A stretch of DNA of 64,000 bases from Kosakonia sp. SMBL-WEM22. Lineage in GTDB: Bacteria; Pseudomonadota; Gammaproteobacteria; Enterobacterales; Enterobacteriaceae. Each line of letters opens with the position of its first letter. The first letter of the stretch is position 1. Positions 34,990 through 44,324 of the stretch are shown here, one piece after another. The stretch lies in the NCBI RefSeq assembly GCF_014490785.1, contig NZ_CP051488.1, forward strand, positions 868,001-932,000. Reading direction: 5' to 3'. Below the pieces are notes generated by a model. It was given only the letters and a program-made list of their open reading frames with translations. It had not been told where the DNA came from and did no database searches. A program made the position numbers and the translations under genes.

Positions 34990-36360
34990 TTAGTGCGCTT
35001 TTACCGCTTTTGCATTTTTCTGCCGCACCAGGTAGCCGACGCCAAGGATGGCAATCCATACCGGGATGAGCCACACGGAGATCGCCATGCCCGGCGTCAT
35101 CACCATGATAACCAGCACTGCCGCCATAAAGATCAGGCAGATCCAGTTCCCCAGCGGGTAGAAGAGCGCCGGGAAGCGCGGTTTCACGCCCTGTTGCTGC
35201 TTCGCACGACGAAAACGCATATGCGCGAGGCTGATCATCGCCCAGTTAATCACCAGCGCGGAGACCACCAGCGCCATCAGCAGCCCAAAGGCGGATTCCG
35301 GTGCGAGGTAGTTAATCAGCACGCAGAGCGCGGTGAAGAGTGCAGAGACGAGGATGGTATTGACCGGCACGCCGCGCTTGTCGGTTTTTTGCAGCATCTT
35401 CGGCGCGTTACCCTGTTTGGCCAGGCCAAACAGCATGCGGCTGTTGCAGTAAACGCAGCTGTTGTAGACCGACAGCGCCGCCGTCAGCACCACGATATTC
35501 AGCGCGTTAGCGACAAAGGAGTCGCCCAGTTCGTGGAAGATCAGTACAAACGGGCTGGTGTCAGCCGTTACGCGGGTCCACGGCAGCAGGGAGAGCAGCA
35601 CCGCCAGCGAGCCGATATAGAAGATCAGAATGCGGTAGATAACCTGGTTGGTTGCTTTGGGAATACTCTGCTCCGGGTTATCCGCTTCCGCAGCGGTGAT
35701 ACCGACCAGTTCCAGTCCGCCGAAGGAGAACATGATGATCGCCATCATCATCACCAGACCGCCGATGCCGTGCGGCAGGAAGCCGCCCTGTTGCCATAAG
35801 TTGCGAACCGTCGCCTGCGGGCCTGCGCTGTCGCTAAACAGCAGCCAGCCGCCGAAGAGGATCATCGCCACCACGGCCACCACTTTGATAATGGCAAACC
35901 AGAACTCCATCTCGCCGAACACTTTTACGTTGGTCAGGTTAATGGCGTTGATAACAACAAAGAAGAGGGCAGCGGAAACCCATGTTGGGATCTCCGGCCA
36001 CCAGAACTGAACATATTTACCGACCGCCGTCAGTTCAGCCATGGCGACCAGCACATAAAGCACCCAGTAGTTCCAGCCGGAGGCGAAGCCGGCAAAACTG
36101 CCCCAGTATTTATAGGCGAAATGGCTGAAGGAGCCGGCAACCGGCTCTTCTACCACCATCTCACCGAGCTGGCGCATAATCAGAAACGCGATAAAACCGG
36201 CAATGGCGTAGCCGAGAATAATGCCGGGGCCGGCCGACTGGATGACTGACGCGCTGCCCAGAAACAGCCCAGTCCCAATAGCACCGCCCAGCGCGATAAG
36301 CTGTATATGGCGGTTCTTAAGGCCGCGCTTTAGCTGATCGCCGTGCTGTTGACCTTCCAT
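34990..36360 (-). CDS. aroP: Aromatic amino acid:H+ symporter AroP
   Basis: A 456-residue APC-superfamily permease with 12 transmembrane helices (E. coli 457), importing phenylalanine, tyrosine and tryptophan. The N-terminus MEGQQHGDQLKRGLKNRHIQ and the helix 1 motif ALGGAIGTGLFLGS are diagnostic. The ATG at 36360 follows an ACGAGG ribosome binding site; the open frame upstream is not supported. A TyrR box lies upstream. aroP beside pdhR is the E. coli order. Confidence 0.95.
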   Translation of the reverse strand: MEGQQHGDQLKRGLKNRHIQLIALGGAIGTGLFLGSASVIQSAGPGIILGYAIAGFIAFLIMRQLGEMVVEEPVAGSFSHFAYKYWGSFAGFASGWNYWVLYVLVAMAELTAVGKYVQFWWPEIPTWVSAALFFVVINAINLTNVKVFGEMEFWFAIIKVVAVVAMILFGGWLLFSDSAGPQATVRNLWQQGGFLPHGIGGLVMMMAIIMFSFGGLELVGITAAEADNPEQSIPKATNQVIYRILIFYIGSLAVLLSLLPWTRVTADTSPFVLIFHELGDSFVANALNIVVLTAALSVYNSCVYCNSRMLFGLAKQGNAPKMLQKTDKRGVPVNTILVSALFTALCVLINYLAPESAFGLLMALVVSALVINWAMISLAHMRFRRAKQQQGVKPRFPALFYPLGNWICLIFMAAVLVIMVMTPGMAISVWLIPVWIAILGVGYLVRQKNAKAVKAH

Positions 36361-36429
36361 TATGAAACCTCGTGTGTGGTTATTATGGTTACGCGATATT
36401 ACGCGCGTAAGGAATAAGTTCCATTTATA

Positions 36430-36447
36430 TGTATTTTTTGCTTTACA
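36430..36447 (-). promoter_or_regulatory. TyrR box upstream of aroP
   Basis: TGTATTTTTTGCTTTACA fits the TyrR consensus TGTAAA-N6-TTTACA at 10 of 12 positions, about 70 bp upstream of the aroP start. E. coli aroP is repressed by TyrR through boxes in the same region. I did not find a clear second box. Confidence 0.65.
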
Positions 36448-36800
36448 GTGTAGAAAGGTGATTTTGACTAAAGGCCTTTCGCACGCTCCACAATAGTGGT
36501 AAGCGAACGGGAATGCATCTGCTTTATGATGCATCCATGACGAGCTGATGAAAAAAAGAGCGCCCGCAGTTAACCCTCTTACCCCCTCATTGAAAAATAC
36601 CTCTCTTTTTATTCATTAAAAATGAATAAAAAATCATTAGATAATGAACTGAATCGCTTCACATTCATTAATTTGCGTTTTGGAAAAGTTAAAACTCACT
36701 CTTAAGGGGTAAACGAGTCATTTGCGTAAGGTTACATCTTTGAAACGCCATTTCTGTTTGGTTGTTAAAATGTGCGTGGTTTCCTGATTTCAATCAAAAC
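36448..36800. other. aroP-pdhR divergent intergenic region
   Basis: About 350 AT-rich bases without a gene, between the aroP TyrR box and the pdhR promoter. A TTTGAAACGCCATTT stretch at 36738-36752 resembles half of a Cra site (TGAAAC). I see no other confident element. Confidence 0.45.
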
Positions 36801-36805
36801 CTGTA

Positions 36806-36834
36806 TGGACAGAAGGTGAATACTTTGTTACTTT
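36806..36834 (+). promoter_or_regulatory. pdhR promoter
   Basis: TGGACA (36806-36811) and TACTTT (36829-36834) have a 17-bp spacer. The predicted start near 36841 places the PdhR box at about +11 to +27, the position described for E. coli. Confidence 0.7.
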
Positions 36835-36850
36835 AGCGTCAACAATATGA

Positions 36851-36867
36851 AATTGGTAAGACCAATT
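36851..36867 (+). promoter_or_regulatory. PdhR operator
   Basis: AATTGGTAAGACCAATT is a perfect 7-bp inverted repeat with a 3-nt centre, identical to the E. coli PdhR box. Pyruvate releases PdhR from it, inducing pdhR-aceEF-lpd. Confidence 0.95.
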
Positions 36868-36898
36868 TACTCCGGGCGAGTGGCAGAGACAGGGAACA

Positions 36899-37663
36899 AT
36901 GGCCTACAGCAAAATCCGCCAACCTAAACTTTCCGATGTGATTGAGCAGCAGCTGGAGTTTTTGATTCTCGAGGGCACACTCCGTCCCGGCGAAAAGCTT
37001 CCTCCAGAGCGCGAACTGGCCAAACAGTTCGACGTTTCTCGTCCTTCACTGCGCGAGGCCATCCAGCGTCTCGAAGCGAAAGGCCTGCTTCTCCGTCGCC
37101 AGGGTGGCGGGACCTTTGTCCAAAGCAGTCTGTGGCAGAGCTTCAGCGATCCGCTGGTAGAGCTTCTGACCGATCATCCCGAATCCCAATTTGATCTTCT
37201 CGAAACGCGCCATGCACTGGAAGGCATTGCAGCTTATTACGCGGCGCTGCGCAGTACTGACGAAGATAAAGTGCGGATTGGTGAGCTGCACCGCGCCATT
37301 GAGCTGGCGCAACAGTCTGGCGATCTGGACGCCGAGTCCAGCGCGGTCGTGCAGTATCAAATCGCCGTAACGGAAGCGGCACATAATGTAGTCCTGCTTC
37401 ATCTGCTACGCTGCATGGAGCCGATGCTGGCGCAGAACGTTCGTCAAAACTTCGAACTGCTCTACGCCCGCCGCGAGATGCTTCCGCTTGTCAGCAATCA
37501 TCGTGCGAGTATTTTTGCCGCGATCATGGCTGGCGAACCGGAAGAGGCGCGTGAAGCGTCGCACCGCCATCTGGCGTTTATCGAAGAGATTTTGCTGGAT
37601 CGCAGCCGTGAACAGAGTCGTCGTGAACGCTCTCTGCGTCGGCTGGAGCAGCGCAAGAATTAG
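36899..37663 (+). CDS. pdhR: Pyruvate-responsive repressor PdhR
   Basis: A 254-residue GntR-family (FadR subfamily) regulator, the E. coli length. The winged helix occupies residues 9-75 (ELAKQFDVSRPSLREAIQRLEAKGLL) and the helical FCD sensor domain the rest, with AEAAHN-type metal/ligand residues near 158. It represses its own operon and other respiratory genes until pyruvate accumulates. Its operator lies 32 nt upstream of its ATG. Confidence 0.97.
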   Translation: MAYSKIRQPKLSDVIEQQLEFLILEGTLRPGEKLPPERELAKQFDVSRPSLREAIQRLEAKGLLLRRQGGGTFVQSSLWQSFSDPLVELLTDHPESQFDLLETRHALEGIAAYYAALRSTDEDKVRIGELHRAIELAQQSGDLDAESSAVVQYQIAVTEAAHNVVLLHLLRCMEPMLAQNVRQNFELLYARREMLPLVSNHRASIFAAIMAGEPEEAREASHRHLAFIEEILLDRSREQSRRERSLRRLEQRKN

Positions 37664-37738
37664 AATTTTCTGGCGCTATTTGTGCCGGAAGAGTTGTAAC
37701 AACAGCGCCAACTTTTAGAGCGCGGCAACTAAACGCAG

Positions 37739-37799
37739 AACCTGTCTTATTGCACTTTTACGAACCTTTACAGGCCGTCAGAGTGCAATGGGACAGGTT
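37739..37799 (+). other. Long conserved hairpin in the pdhR-aceE gap
   Basis: Arms AACCTGTC-ATTGCACT and AGTGCAAT-GACAGGTT pair over 16 bp with a 2x2 internal mismatch and a 25-nt loop. No T tract follows, so it is not a simple terminator. It lies 39 nt before the aceE ATG and may serve as a processing or stabilising structure. Confidence 0.65.
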
Positions 37800-37838
37800 C
37801 CAGACAATCAACGATTAGATAGATAAGGAATACCCCCC

Positions 37839-40502
37839 ATGTCAGAACGTTTACAAAATGACGTGGATCCGATCGAAACTCGCGACTGGCTACAGGCGAT
37901 CGAATCGGTCATCCGTGAAGAAGGTGTTGAGCGTGCTCAGTATCTGATTGACCAGCTCCTTTCTGAAGCCCGCAAAGGCGGTGTGAAAGTGGCAGCTGGC
38001 ACAGGGGCGAGCAACTACGTAAACACTATTGCCGTTGAAGATGAACCGGAATACCCGGGCAATCTGGAACTGGAACGCCGTATTCGTTCAGCTATCCGCT
38101 GGAACGCAATCATGACAGTTCTGCGTGCGTCTAAAAAAGACCTCGAGCTGGGCGGTCATATGGCCTCCTTCCAGTCTTCCGCAACCATTTACGAAGTCTG
38201 CTTTAACCACTTCTTCCGCGCTCGTAACGAGAAAGATGGCGGCGATCTGGTTTACTTCCAGGGCCACATCTCTCCGGGCGTGTACGCACGTGCATTTGTT
38301 GAAGGTCGTCTGACTGAAGAGCAGATGAACAACTTCCGTCAGGAAGTTCACGGTAAAGGCCTCTCCTCTTACCCGCACCCGAAACTGATGCCGGAATTCT
38401 GGCAGTTCCCGACCGTTTCCATGGGTCTGGGTCCGATTGGTGCCATCTATCAGGCGAAGTTCCTGAAATATCTGGAACACCGTGGTCTTAAAGATACCTC
38501 TGAACAGACCGTTTACGCCTTCCTCGGTGACGGTGAGATGGATGAGCCGGAATCCAAAGGTGCGATCACCATCGCTACCCGTGAGAAACTGGACAACCTC
38601 TGCTTCATCATCAACTGTAACCTGCAGCGTCTTGATGGCCCAGTCACCGGTAACGGCAAAATCGTCAACGAACTGGAAGGCATCTTCGCAGGTGCTGGCT
38701 GGAACGTAATCAAGGTGATGTGGGGTTCTCGTTGGGACGAGCTGCTGCGTAAAGACACCAGCGGTAAACTGATCCAGCTGATGAACGAAACCGTTGATGG
38801 CGACTACCAGACCTTCAAATCGAAAGATGGTGCGTACGTTCGCGAACACTTCTTCGGTAAATACCCGGAAACTGCCGCACTGGTTGCAGACTGGAGCGAC
38901 GAGCAGATCTGGGCCCTGAACCGCGGTGGTCACGATCCGAAGAAAATCTACGCTGCACTGAAAAAAGCGCAGGAAACCAAAGGCAAAGCAACTGTCATCC
39001 TGGCCCATACCGTTAAAGGTTATGGCATGGGCGACACCGCCGAAGGTAAAAACATCGCCCACCAGGTGAAGAAAATGAACATGGACGGCGTGCGTTATAT
39101 CCGCGACCGCTTCAATGTTCCGGTGACCGATGAGCAAGTTGAAAAACTCGCTTACGTCACCTTCGATGAAGGCTCTGAAGAGCACAAATACCTGCACGAA
39201 CGTCGCCAGGCGCTGAAAGGCTATCTGCCGTCACGTCAGCCGAAATTCACCGAAAAACTGGATCTGCCGGCGCTGGAAGATTTCTCTCAACTGCTGGAAG
39301 AGCAGAACAAAGAGATCTCCACCACCATCGCCTTCGTTCGTGCCCTCAACGTGATGCTGAAGAACAAGTCGATCAAAGATCGCCTGGTTCCGATCATTGC
39401 CGACGAAGCGCGTACCTTCGGTATGGAAGGTCTGTTCCGTCAGATCGGTATCTACAGCCCGAACGGCCAGCAGTACACCCCGCAGGACCGTGAGCAGGTT
39501 GCTTACTACAAAGAAGACGAGAAAGGTCAGATCCTGCAGGAAGGTATCAACGAACTGGGTGCTGGCGCATCCTGGCTGGCGGCTGCGACCTCTTACAGCA
39601 CCAACAACCTGCCGATGATTCCGTTCTACATCTACTACTCGATGTTCGGTTTCCAGCGTATCGGTGACCTGTGCTGGCAGGCAGGCGACCAGCAGGCGCG
39701 CGGCTTCCTGGTAGGCGGTACTTCTGGTCGTACGACTCTGAACGGTGAAGGTCTGCAGCACGAAGATGGCCACAGCCACATCCAGTCGCTGACTATCCCG
39801 AACTGTATCTCTTACGATCCGTCTTACGCTTACGAAGTTGCGGTCATCATGCATGACGGTCTGCAGCGCATGTACGGCGAGAAACAAGAGAACGTTTACT
39901 ACTACATCACCACGCTGAACGAAAACTACCACATGCCGGCAATGCCGGAAGGTGCCGAGGAAGGTATCCGTAAAGGTATCTACAAACTCGAAACCGTTGC
40001 GGGTAACAAAGGTAAAGTTCAGCTGCTGGGCTCCGGTTCTATCCTGCGTCACGTTCGTGAAGCAGCGCAGATCCTGGCTAACGACTACGGCGTAGGTTCT
40101 GACGTTTATAGCGTCACCTCCTTCACCGAACTGGCGCGTGATGGCCAGGATTGTGAACGCTGGAACATGCTGCACCCGCTGGAAACTCCGCGCGTTCCGT
40201 ACATCGCTCAGGTGATGAACGACGCTCCGGCTGTAGCATCTACTGACTATATGAAACTGTTCGCCGAACAGGTTCGTACTTATGTACCGGCTGATGATTA
40301 CCGCGTACTGGGTACCGATGGCTTCGGTCGTTCCGACAGCCGTGAAAACCTGCGTCACCACTTCGAAGTTGATGCTTCTTACGTGGTGGTAGCAGCCCTG
40401 GGCGAACTGGCTAAACGTGGCGAAATCGACAAGAAAGTGGTGGCGGAAGCGATCACCAAATTCAACATCGATGCAGATAAAGTTAACCCGCGTCTGGCGT
40501 AA
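37839..40502 (+). CDS. aceE: Pyruvate dehydrogenase E1 component
   Basis: An 887-residue thiamine diphosphate enzyme, identical in length to E. coli AceE; it decarboxylates pyruvate and acetylates the lipoyl groups of AceF. The ThDP/Mg motif GDGEMDEPESKGA..NLQRLDGPVTGN spans about 229-270, and the active-site loop region with HTVKGYGMG is near 390. It carries strongly optimised codons, as expected of a highly expressed gene. aceF follows after 14 nt. Confidence 0.98.
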   Translation: MSERLQNDVDPIETRDWLQAIESVIREEGVERAQYLIDQLLSEARKGGVKVAAGTGASNYVNTIAVEDEPEYPGNLELERRIRSAIRWNAIMTVLRASKKDLELGGHMASFQSSATIYEVCFNHFFRARNEKDGGDLVYFQGHISPGVYARAFVEGRLTEEQMNNFRQEVHGKGLSSYPHPKLMPEFWQFPTVSMGLGPIGAIYQAKFLKYLEHRGLKDTSEQTVYAFLGDGEMDEPESKGAITIATREKLDNLCFIINCNLQRLDGPVTGNGKIVNELEGIFAGAGWNVIKVMWGSRWDELLRKDTSGKLIQLMNETVDGDYQTFKSKDGAYVREHFFGKYPETAALVADWSDEQIWALNRGGHDPKKIYAALKKAQETKGKATVILAHTVKGYGMGDTAEGKNIAHQVKKMNMDGVRYIRDRFNVPVTDEQVEKLAYVTFDEGSEEHKYLHERRQALKGYLPSRQPKFTEKLDLPALEDFSQLLEEQNKEISTTIAFVRALNVMLKNKSIKDRLVPIIADEARTFGMEGLFRQIGIYSPNGQQYTPQDREQVAYYKEDEKGQILQEGINELGAGASWLAAATSYSTNNLPMIPFYIYYSMFGFQRIGDLCWQAGDQQARGFLVGGTSGRTTLNGEGLQHEDGHSHIQSLTIPNCISYDPSYAYEVAVIMHDGLQRMYGEKQENVYYYITTLNENYHMPAMPEGAEEGIRKGIYKLETVAGNKGKVQLLGSGSILRHVREAAQILANDYGVGSDVYSVTSFTELARDGQDCERWNMLHPLETPRVPYIAQVMNDAPAVASTDYMKLFAEQVRTYVPADDYRVLGTDGFGRSDSRENLRHHFEVDASYVVVAALGELAKRGEIDKKVVAEAITKFNIDADKVNPRLA

Positions 40503-40516
40503 GAGGTAAAGAGACA

Positions 40517-42418
40517 ATGGCTATCGAAATCAACGTACCGGACATCGGGTCTGATGAAGTAGAAATCACCGAGATTCTGGTCAAAGTGGGCGACAAAGTT
40601 GAAGCTGAACAGTCGCTGATCACCGTAGAGGGCGACAAAGCCTCTATGGAAGTTCCGTCTCCGCAGGCTGGCGTCGTGAAAGAGATCAAAGTCTCTGTCG
40701 GCGACAAAACCGAGACCGGTAAACTGATCATGATTTTCGATTCCGCCGACGGTGCAGCTGACGCTGCACCTGCTCAGGCAGAAGAGAAGAAAGAAGCAGC
40801 GCCGGCAGCTGCTGCTCCGGCCGCTGCAAGCGCAAAAGACGTTCACGTGCCGGATATCGGTGGTGATGAAGTCGAAGTGACCGAAATTCTGGTGAAAGTG
40901 GGCGACAGCGTGACCGCTGAGCAGTCCCTGATCACCGTGGAAGGCGACAAAGCCTCCATGGAAGTTCCGGCGCCGTTCGCTGGCACCGTGAAAGAGATCA
41001 AAGTTAACACCGGCGACAAAGTCTCCACCGGTTCTCTGATCATGGTCTTCGAAGTGGCGGGTGCTGCACCGGCTGCTGACGCGAAACCGCAGGTCAAAGA
41101 AGAAGCGGCTTCTGCTCCGGCAGCGGCTGCAGGTGCGAAAGAGGTTAACGTACCGGATATCGGCGGCGATGAAGTTGAAGTGACTGAAGTGATGGTCAAA
41201 GTCGGCGATAAAGTAGAAGCCGAACAGTCGCTGATCACCGTTGAAGGCGACAAAGCCTCGATGGAAGTCCCGGCACCGTTCGCGGGCGTGGTTAAAGAGC
41301 TGAAAGTGAACGTGGGCGACAAAGTCTCCACCGGCTCGCTGATCATGGTCTTCGAAGTGGAAGGCGCTGCGCCTGCGGCTGCTCCGGCAGCGAAACAGGA
41401 AGCGGCTCCGGCTCCGGCTGCAAAAGCTGAGAAACCAGCTGCTGCACCGGCTCCGGCTAAAGCAGAAGGCAAATCTGACTTCACAGAGAATGACGCTTAT
41501 GTCCACGCGACTCCGCTGATCCGCCGCCTGGCGCGCGAATTTGGCGTGAACCTGGCGAAAGTGAAGGGCTCCGGTCGTAAAGGCCGTATCCTGCGTGAAG
41601 ACGTGCAGGCTTACGTGAAAGACGCGGTAAAACGCGCGGAATCCGCACCTGCTGCCGCTACCGGCGGTGGTCTGCCAGGCATGCTGCCGTGGCCGAAAGT
41701 GGACTTCAGCAAGTTCGGCGAAATCGAAGAAGTGGAACTGGGCCGTATCCAGAAAATCTCTGGTGCTAACCTGAGCCGTAACTGGGTGATGATCCCGCAC
41801 GTTACCCACTTCGACAAAACCGATATCACCGATCTGGAAGCGTTCCGCAAACAGCAGAACGCCGAAGCCGAGAAACGTAAACTGGACGTGAAATTCACCC
41901 CAGTGGTCTTCATCATGAAAGCCGTTGCTGCGGCCCTTGAGCAGATGCCACGTTTCAACAGCTCCCTGTCCGAAGATGGTCAGCGTCTGACGCTGAAAAA
42001 ATACATCAACATCGGCGTGGCGGTTGATACCCCGAATGGCCTGGTGGTTCCGGTCTTTAAAGACGTGAACAAGAAGAGCGTGACCGAACTGTCCCGCGAA
42101 CTGACCACCATCTCCAAAAAAGCGCGTGATGGTAAGCTGACTGCCGGCGAAATGCAGGGCGGCTGCTTCACCATCTCCAGCATCGGCGGCCTGGGTACGA
42201 CCCACTTCGCGCCGATTGTGAACGCGCCGGAAGTGGCTATCCTGGGCGTCTCCAAGTCCGCGATGGAACCGGTGTGGAACGGTAAAGAGTTCGTTCCGCG
42301 TCTGATGATGCCGATTTCGCTCTCCTTCGACCACCGTGTGATTGACGGTGCTGATGGGGCGCGCTTTATCACCATCATCAATAACATGCTGTCCGACATT
42401 CGCCGTCTGGTGATGTAA
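40517..42418 (+). CDS. aceF: Pyruvate dehydrogenase E2, dihydrolipoyl acetyltransferase
   Basis: A 633-residue protein (630 in E. coli). Three tandem lipoyl domains (about 1-80, 106-180, 208-285), each with the lipoylated lysine in EGDKASMEVP, are joined by Ala/Pro-rich linkers; then come the E1/E3-binding domain (about 328-365, TPLIRRLAREFGVNLAKVKG) and the catalytic domain with the DHRVIDGADGARF active-site motif near 605. It forms the 24-mer core of the complex and passes acetyl groups to CoA. Confidence 0.98.
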   Translation: MAIEINVPDIGSDEVEITEILVKVGDKVEAEQSLITVEGDKASMEVPSPQAGVVKEIKVSVGDKTETGKLIMIFDSADGAADAAPAQAEEKKEAAPAAAAPAAASAKDVHVPDIGGDEVEVTEILVKVGDSVTAEQSLITVEGDKASMEVPAPFAGTVKEIKVNTGDKVSTGSLIMVFEVAGAAPAADAKPQVKEEAASAPAAAAGAKEVNVPDIGGDEVEVTEVMVKVGDKVEAEQSLITVEGDKASMEVPAPFAGVVKELKVNVGDKVSTGSLIMVFEVEGAAPAAAPAAKQEAAPAPAAKAEKPAAAPAPAKAEGKSDFTENDAYVHATPLIRRLAREFGVNLAKVKGSGRKGRILREDVQAYVKDAVKRAESAPAAATGGGLPGMLPWPKVDFSKFGEIEEVELGRIQKISGANLSRNWVMIPHVTHFDKTDITDLEAFRKQQNAEAEKRKLDVKFTPVVFIMKAVAAALEQMPRFNSSLSEDGQRLTLKKYINIGVAVDTPNGLVVPVFKDVNKKSVTELSRELTTISKKARDGKLTAGEMQGGCFTISSIGGLGTTHFAPIVNAPEVAILGVSKSAMEPVWNGKEFVPRLMMPISLSFDHRVIDGADGARFITIINNMLSDIRRLVM

Positions 42419-42421
42419 TCG

Positions 42422-42449
42422 AAAAGCCGGCCTGACGGCCGGCTTTTTT
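42422..42449 (+). terminator. Intrinsic terminator of aceF
   Basis: AAAAGCCGGCC and GGCCGGCTTTT pair with a 4-nt loop and are followed by a T tract directly after the aceF stop. In E. coli some transcripts read through to lpd. Confidence 0.9.
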
Positions 42450-42510
42450 CTGCTAATCTCATAGCGCTTTTGGGGTTATCAGGGGCAAAGGATAATTCGT
42501 TAGCCGTTTG

Positions 42511-42542
42511 TTGTTTCAAAAATGTTAACAATTTTGTAAACT
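42511..42542 (+). promoter_or_regulatory. lpd promoter with ArcA-like sequence
   Basis: TAAACT (42537-42542) serves as a -10 for an independent lpd promoter; the -35 is weak (TTTCAA at 42514). The segment TGTTAACAATTTTGTAAAC resembles the direct GTTA repeats bound by ArcA. E. coli lpd has its own ArcA-repressed promoter here. Confidence 0.5.
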
Positions 42543-42620
42543 GCGGGCGGATAGAACGTCCCGGTGGATGAAGGGCGACATGAAGTACCCCTGACCGCCG
42601 GAAATCAATAAGAGGTCATG

Positions 42621-44045
42621 ATGAGTACTGAAATCAAAACTCAGGTCGTCGTACTTGGGGCAGGCCCGGCAGGTTACTCTGCTGCCTTCCGTTGCGCTGA
42701 TTTAGGTCTGGAAACCGTCATCGTTGAACGCTACAACACCCTCGGCGGTGTTTGTCTGAATGTAGGTTGTATCCCTTCTAAAGCGCTGCTGCACGTCGCG
42801 AAAGTGATCGAAGAAGCTAAAGCGCTGGCCGAGCACGGCATCGTCTTCGGCGAACCGCAGACCGACATCGACAAAATCCGTACCTGGAAAGACAAAGTGA
42901 TTAACCAGCTGACCGGCGGCCTCGCAGGTATGGCAAAAGGCCGTAAGGTCAAAGTGGTTAACGGTCTGGGTAAATTTACCGGGGCGAACACCCTGGAAGT
43001 GGAAGGCGAAAACGGCAAAACCGTGATCAACTTCGACAACGCCATCATCGCGGCGGGTTCCCGTCCGATTGAACTGCCGTTCATTCCCCATGAAGATCCG
43101 CGCGTGTGGGACTCCACCGGCGCGCTGGAGCTGAAATCCGTACCGAAGCGTATGCTGGTTATGGGTGGCGGCATCATCGGTCTGGAAATGGGCACCGTAT
43201 ACCATGCGCTGGGTTCAGAGATCGACGTGGTTGAGATGTTCGACCAGGTGATCCCGGCTGCTGACAAAGATGTGGTGAAAGTCTTCACCAAACGCATCAG
43301 CAAGAAGTTCAACCTGATGCTGGAAACCAAAGTGACCGCCGTTGAAGCAAAAGAAGACGGTATCTACGTTACGATGGAAGGCAAAAAAGCTCCGGCTGAA
43401 CCGCAGCGTTACGACGCCGTGCTGGTCGCTATCGGCCGTGTGCCGAACGGTAAAAACCTCGACGCCGGTAAAGCGGGCGTGGAAGTGGACGACCGTGGCT
43501 TTATCCGTGTCGACAAACAGCTGCGCACCAACGTGCCGCACATCTTCGCTATCGGCGATATCGTCGGTCAGCCGATGCTGGCGCACAAAGGCGTGCATGA
43601 AGGCCACGTTGCCGCAGAAGTTATCGCCGGTAAGAAACACTACTTCGATCCGAAAGTGATCCCGTCTATCGCCTATACCGAGCCAGAAGTGGCATGGGTA
43701 GGTCTGACCGAGAAAGAAGCGAAAGAGAAAGGCATCAGCTACGAAACCGCCACCTTCCCGTGGGCAGCTTCTGGCCGTGCTATCGCTTCCGATTGCGCAG
43801 ACGGTATGACCAAACTGATTTTCGACAAAGAGACGCACCGTGTTATCGGTGGCGCGGTTGTCGGCACCAACGGCGGCGAGCTGCTGGGTGAAATCGGTCT
43901 GGCGATCGAAATGGGCTGTGATGCAGAAGATATCGCGCTGACCATTCACGCGCACCCGACGCTGCACGAATCTGTTGGCCTGGCCGCAGAAGTGTTCGAA
44001 GGCAGCATCACCGACCTGCCGAACCCGAAAGCGAAGAAGAAATAA
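42621..44045 (+). CDS. lpd: Dihydrolipoyl dehydrogenase (E3)
   Basis: A 474-residue FAD-dependent disulphide oxidoreductase shared by the pyruvate, 2-oxoglutarate and glycine cleavage complexes. The FAD-binding GAGPAGYSAAFRCA is near residue 14, the redox disulphide GGVCLNVGCIPSK near 43, the NAD fold GGGIIGLEMG near 180 and the C-terminal HAHPTLHE with the catalytic His near 445. Two ATGs are adjacent; the second (42621) gives the MSTEIKTQ N-terminus of E. coli. Confidence 0.97.
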   Translation: MSTEIKTQVVVLGAGPAGYSAAFRCADLGLETVIVERYNTLGGVCLNVGCIPSKALLHVAKVIEEAKALAEHGIVFGEPQTDIDKIRTWKDKVINQLTGGLAGMAKGRKVKVVNGLGKFTGANTLEVEGENGKTVINFDNAIIAAGSRPIELPFIPHEDPRVWDSTGALELKSVPKRMLVMGGGIIGLEMGTVYHALGSEIDVVEMFDQVIPAADKDVVKVFTKRISKKFNLMLETKVTAVEAKEDGIYVTMEGKKAPAEPQRYDAVLVAIGRVPNGKNLDAGKAGVEVDDRGFIRVDKQLRTNVPHIFAIGDIVGQPMLAHKGVHEGHVAAEVIAGKKHYFDPKVIPSIAYTEPEVAWVGLTEKEAKEKGISYETATFPWAASGRAIASDCADGMTKLIFDKETHRVIGGAVVGTNGGELLGEIGLAIEMGCDAEDIALTIHAHPTLHESVGLAAEVFEGSITDLPNPKAKKK

Positions 44046-44075
44046 GCCTCTTCACCTCGCTTCTGTGTTCAAAAT

Positions 44076-44102
44076 AAAGCAGCCTTTACGGCTGCTTTTT
44101 TT
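44076..44102 (+). terminator. Intrinsic terminator of lpd
   Basis: AAAGCAGCC and GGCTGCTTT pair with a 5-nt loop, followed by TTTT, 30 nt after the lpd stop. Confidence 0.88.
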
Positions 44103-44324
44103 ATGCCTGCCGCATAACCACCACATTTAGTAGGTAATTGCTGCTCAACTAATTGATAAAGAAGCCGATAACTCACTTAAGAATAGTGTTGGCACGCTTG
44201 CTCCAGGCAAGCGGCCTGGCGTCGTCACGACATGGACTTTGTCACTTACCCTCGTTTCATCGCTCCCGTCCTGCCTTTGCCGCATTTGTTGTTCTTCTGG
44301 TGTACGAAATATAAAGGAATCGTT

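Noticed and set aside
36738..36752. TTTGAAACGCCATTT upstream of pdhR as a Cra operator
   Set aside because: Only the TGAAAC half matches; the second half lacks the required symmetry, so I mention it only as a resemblance.
40379..42334. Minus-strand open frame of 651 codons opposite aceF
   Set aside because: It is a shadow of the repetitive lipoyl and linker coding sequence, with a low-complexity translation rich in His, Phe and Arg.
44188..44206. A TTGGCACGCTTGCT sequence upstream of the traT-like gene that looks like a sigma-54 promoter
   Set aside because: The GG and GC dinucleotides are separated by 7 bp, not the 10 bp required for sigma-54 recognition.
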